Under the pieces are notes generated by a model that worked only from the letters and a program-made list of their open reading frames with translations, did not search any database and was not told the DNA's origin. From the NCBI RefSeq assembly GCF_915070105.1, contig NZ_CAJZFJ010000094.1, positions 1 through 6,383 of the forward strand: 6,383 nucleotides of DNA, read 5' to 3'. This document shows, one piece after another, positions 6,338 through 6,383 of this stretch (position 1 is its first letter; each line of letters starts with the position of its first letter). This DNA is from an uncultured Porphyromonas sp. (GTDB lineage Bacteria; Bacteroidota; Bacteroidia; Bacteroidales; Porphyromonadaceae). The position numbers were made by a program, and so were the translations under genes.

Positions 6338-6351
6338 CAACGTAATAGAAA

Positions 6352-6383
6352 CAAACAACGAACTAACTAGTAAGCAAACAACG
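6352..6383 (+). repeat. Direct repeat CAAACAACG in the rightward leader
   Basis: CAAACAACG occurs at 6352-6360 and again at 6375-6383, 23 nt apart, in the untranslated leader after the predicted rightward promoter. The region is low in complexity (mainly A and C), so the repeat may be compositional. The window ends exactly at the second copy, so more copies may follow. Confidence 0.4.

Overview
The window reads as a chromosomal segment of a Bacteroidales bacterium, most likely a Porphyromonas-like species. Three things point there: (1) the fumarate reductase/succinate dehydrogenase subunits are of the Bacteroidetes type; (2) promoter-like sequences match the Bacteroidetes primary-sigma pattern TTTG-N19-20-TAnnTTTG rather than TTGACA/TATAAT; (3) start codons lack Shine-Dalgarno sequences and are often preceded by A-rich leaders. 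The genus is inferred; no database comparison was possible.

Layout. On the + strand, 1-2465 holds the 3' part of the flavoprotein gene (frdA/sdhA-type; its 5' end lies left of the window) and, 21 nt later, the complete iron-sulfur subunit gene (frdB/sdhB-type). A gene-poor spacer of about 730 nt follows (2466-3194), with several hairpins, a strongly C-skewed stretch and a C9 tract. It separates frdAB from the convergent groES-groEL operon (minus strand, 5152 to 3195), which ends at a strong intrinsic terminator. Further upstream on the minus strand come a 79-residue Ala/Val-rich lipoprotein gene (5736-5497) with a near-consensus promoter, and tRNA-Ala(GGC) (6040-5967). The right-hand 340 nt has no convincing gene. 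It carries perfect palindromes and a + strand promoter with an A-rich leader that must serve a gene starting beyond the right edge.

Function. FrdA and FrdB form the soluble catalytic part of a membrane quinol:fumarate oxidoreductase; in anaerobic Bacteroidales this makes succinate. The cytochrome b subunit is expected upstream, outside the window. GroES and GroEL form the essential chaperonin. The lipoprotein has no recognised function, but its promoter and codon choice suggest high expression.

The protein genes are ordinary core genes and I see no defence, mobile or CRISPR system. The features worth a second look are non-coding: the two-tier hairpin and C9 tract downstream of frdB, the 19-nt palindrome over the tRNA-Ala promoter, the 17-nt palindrome at 6220-6236, and helically phased TTGCAC repeats in the right-edge promoter.
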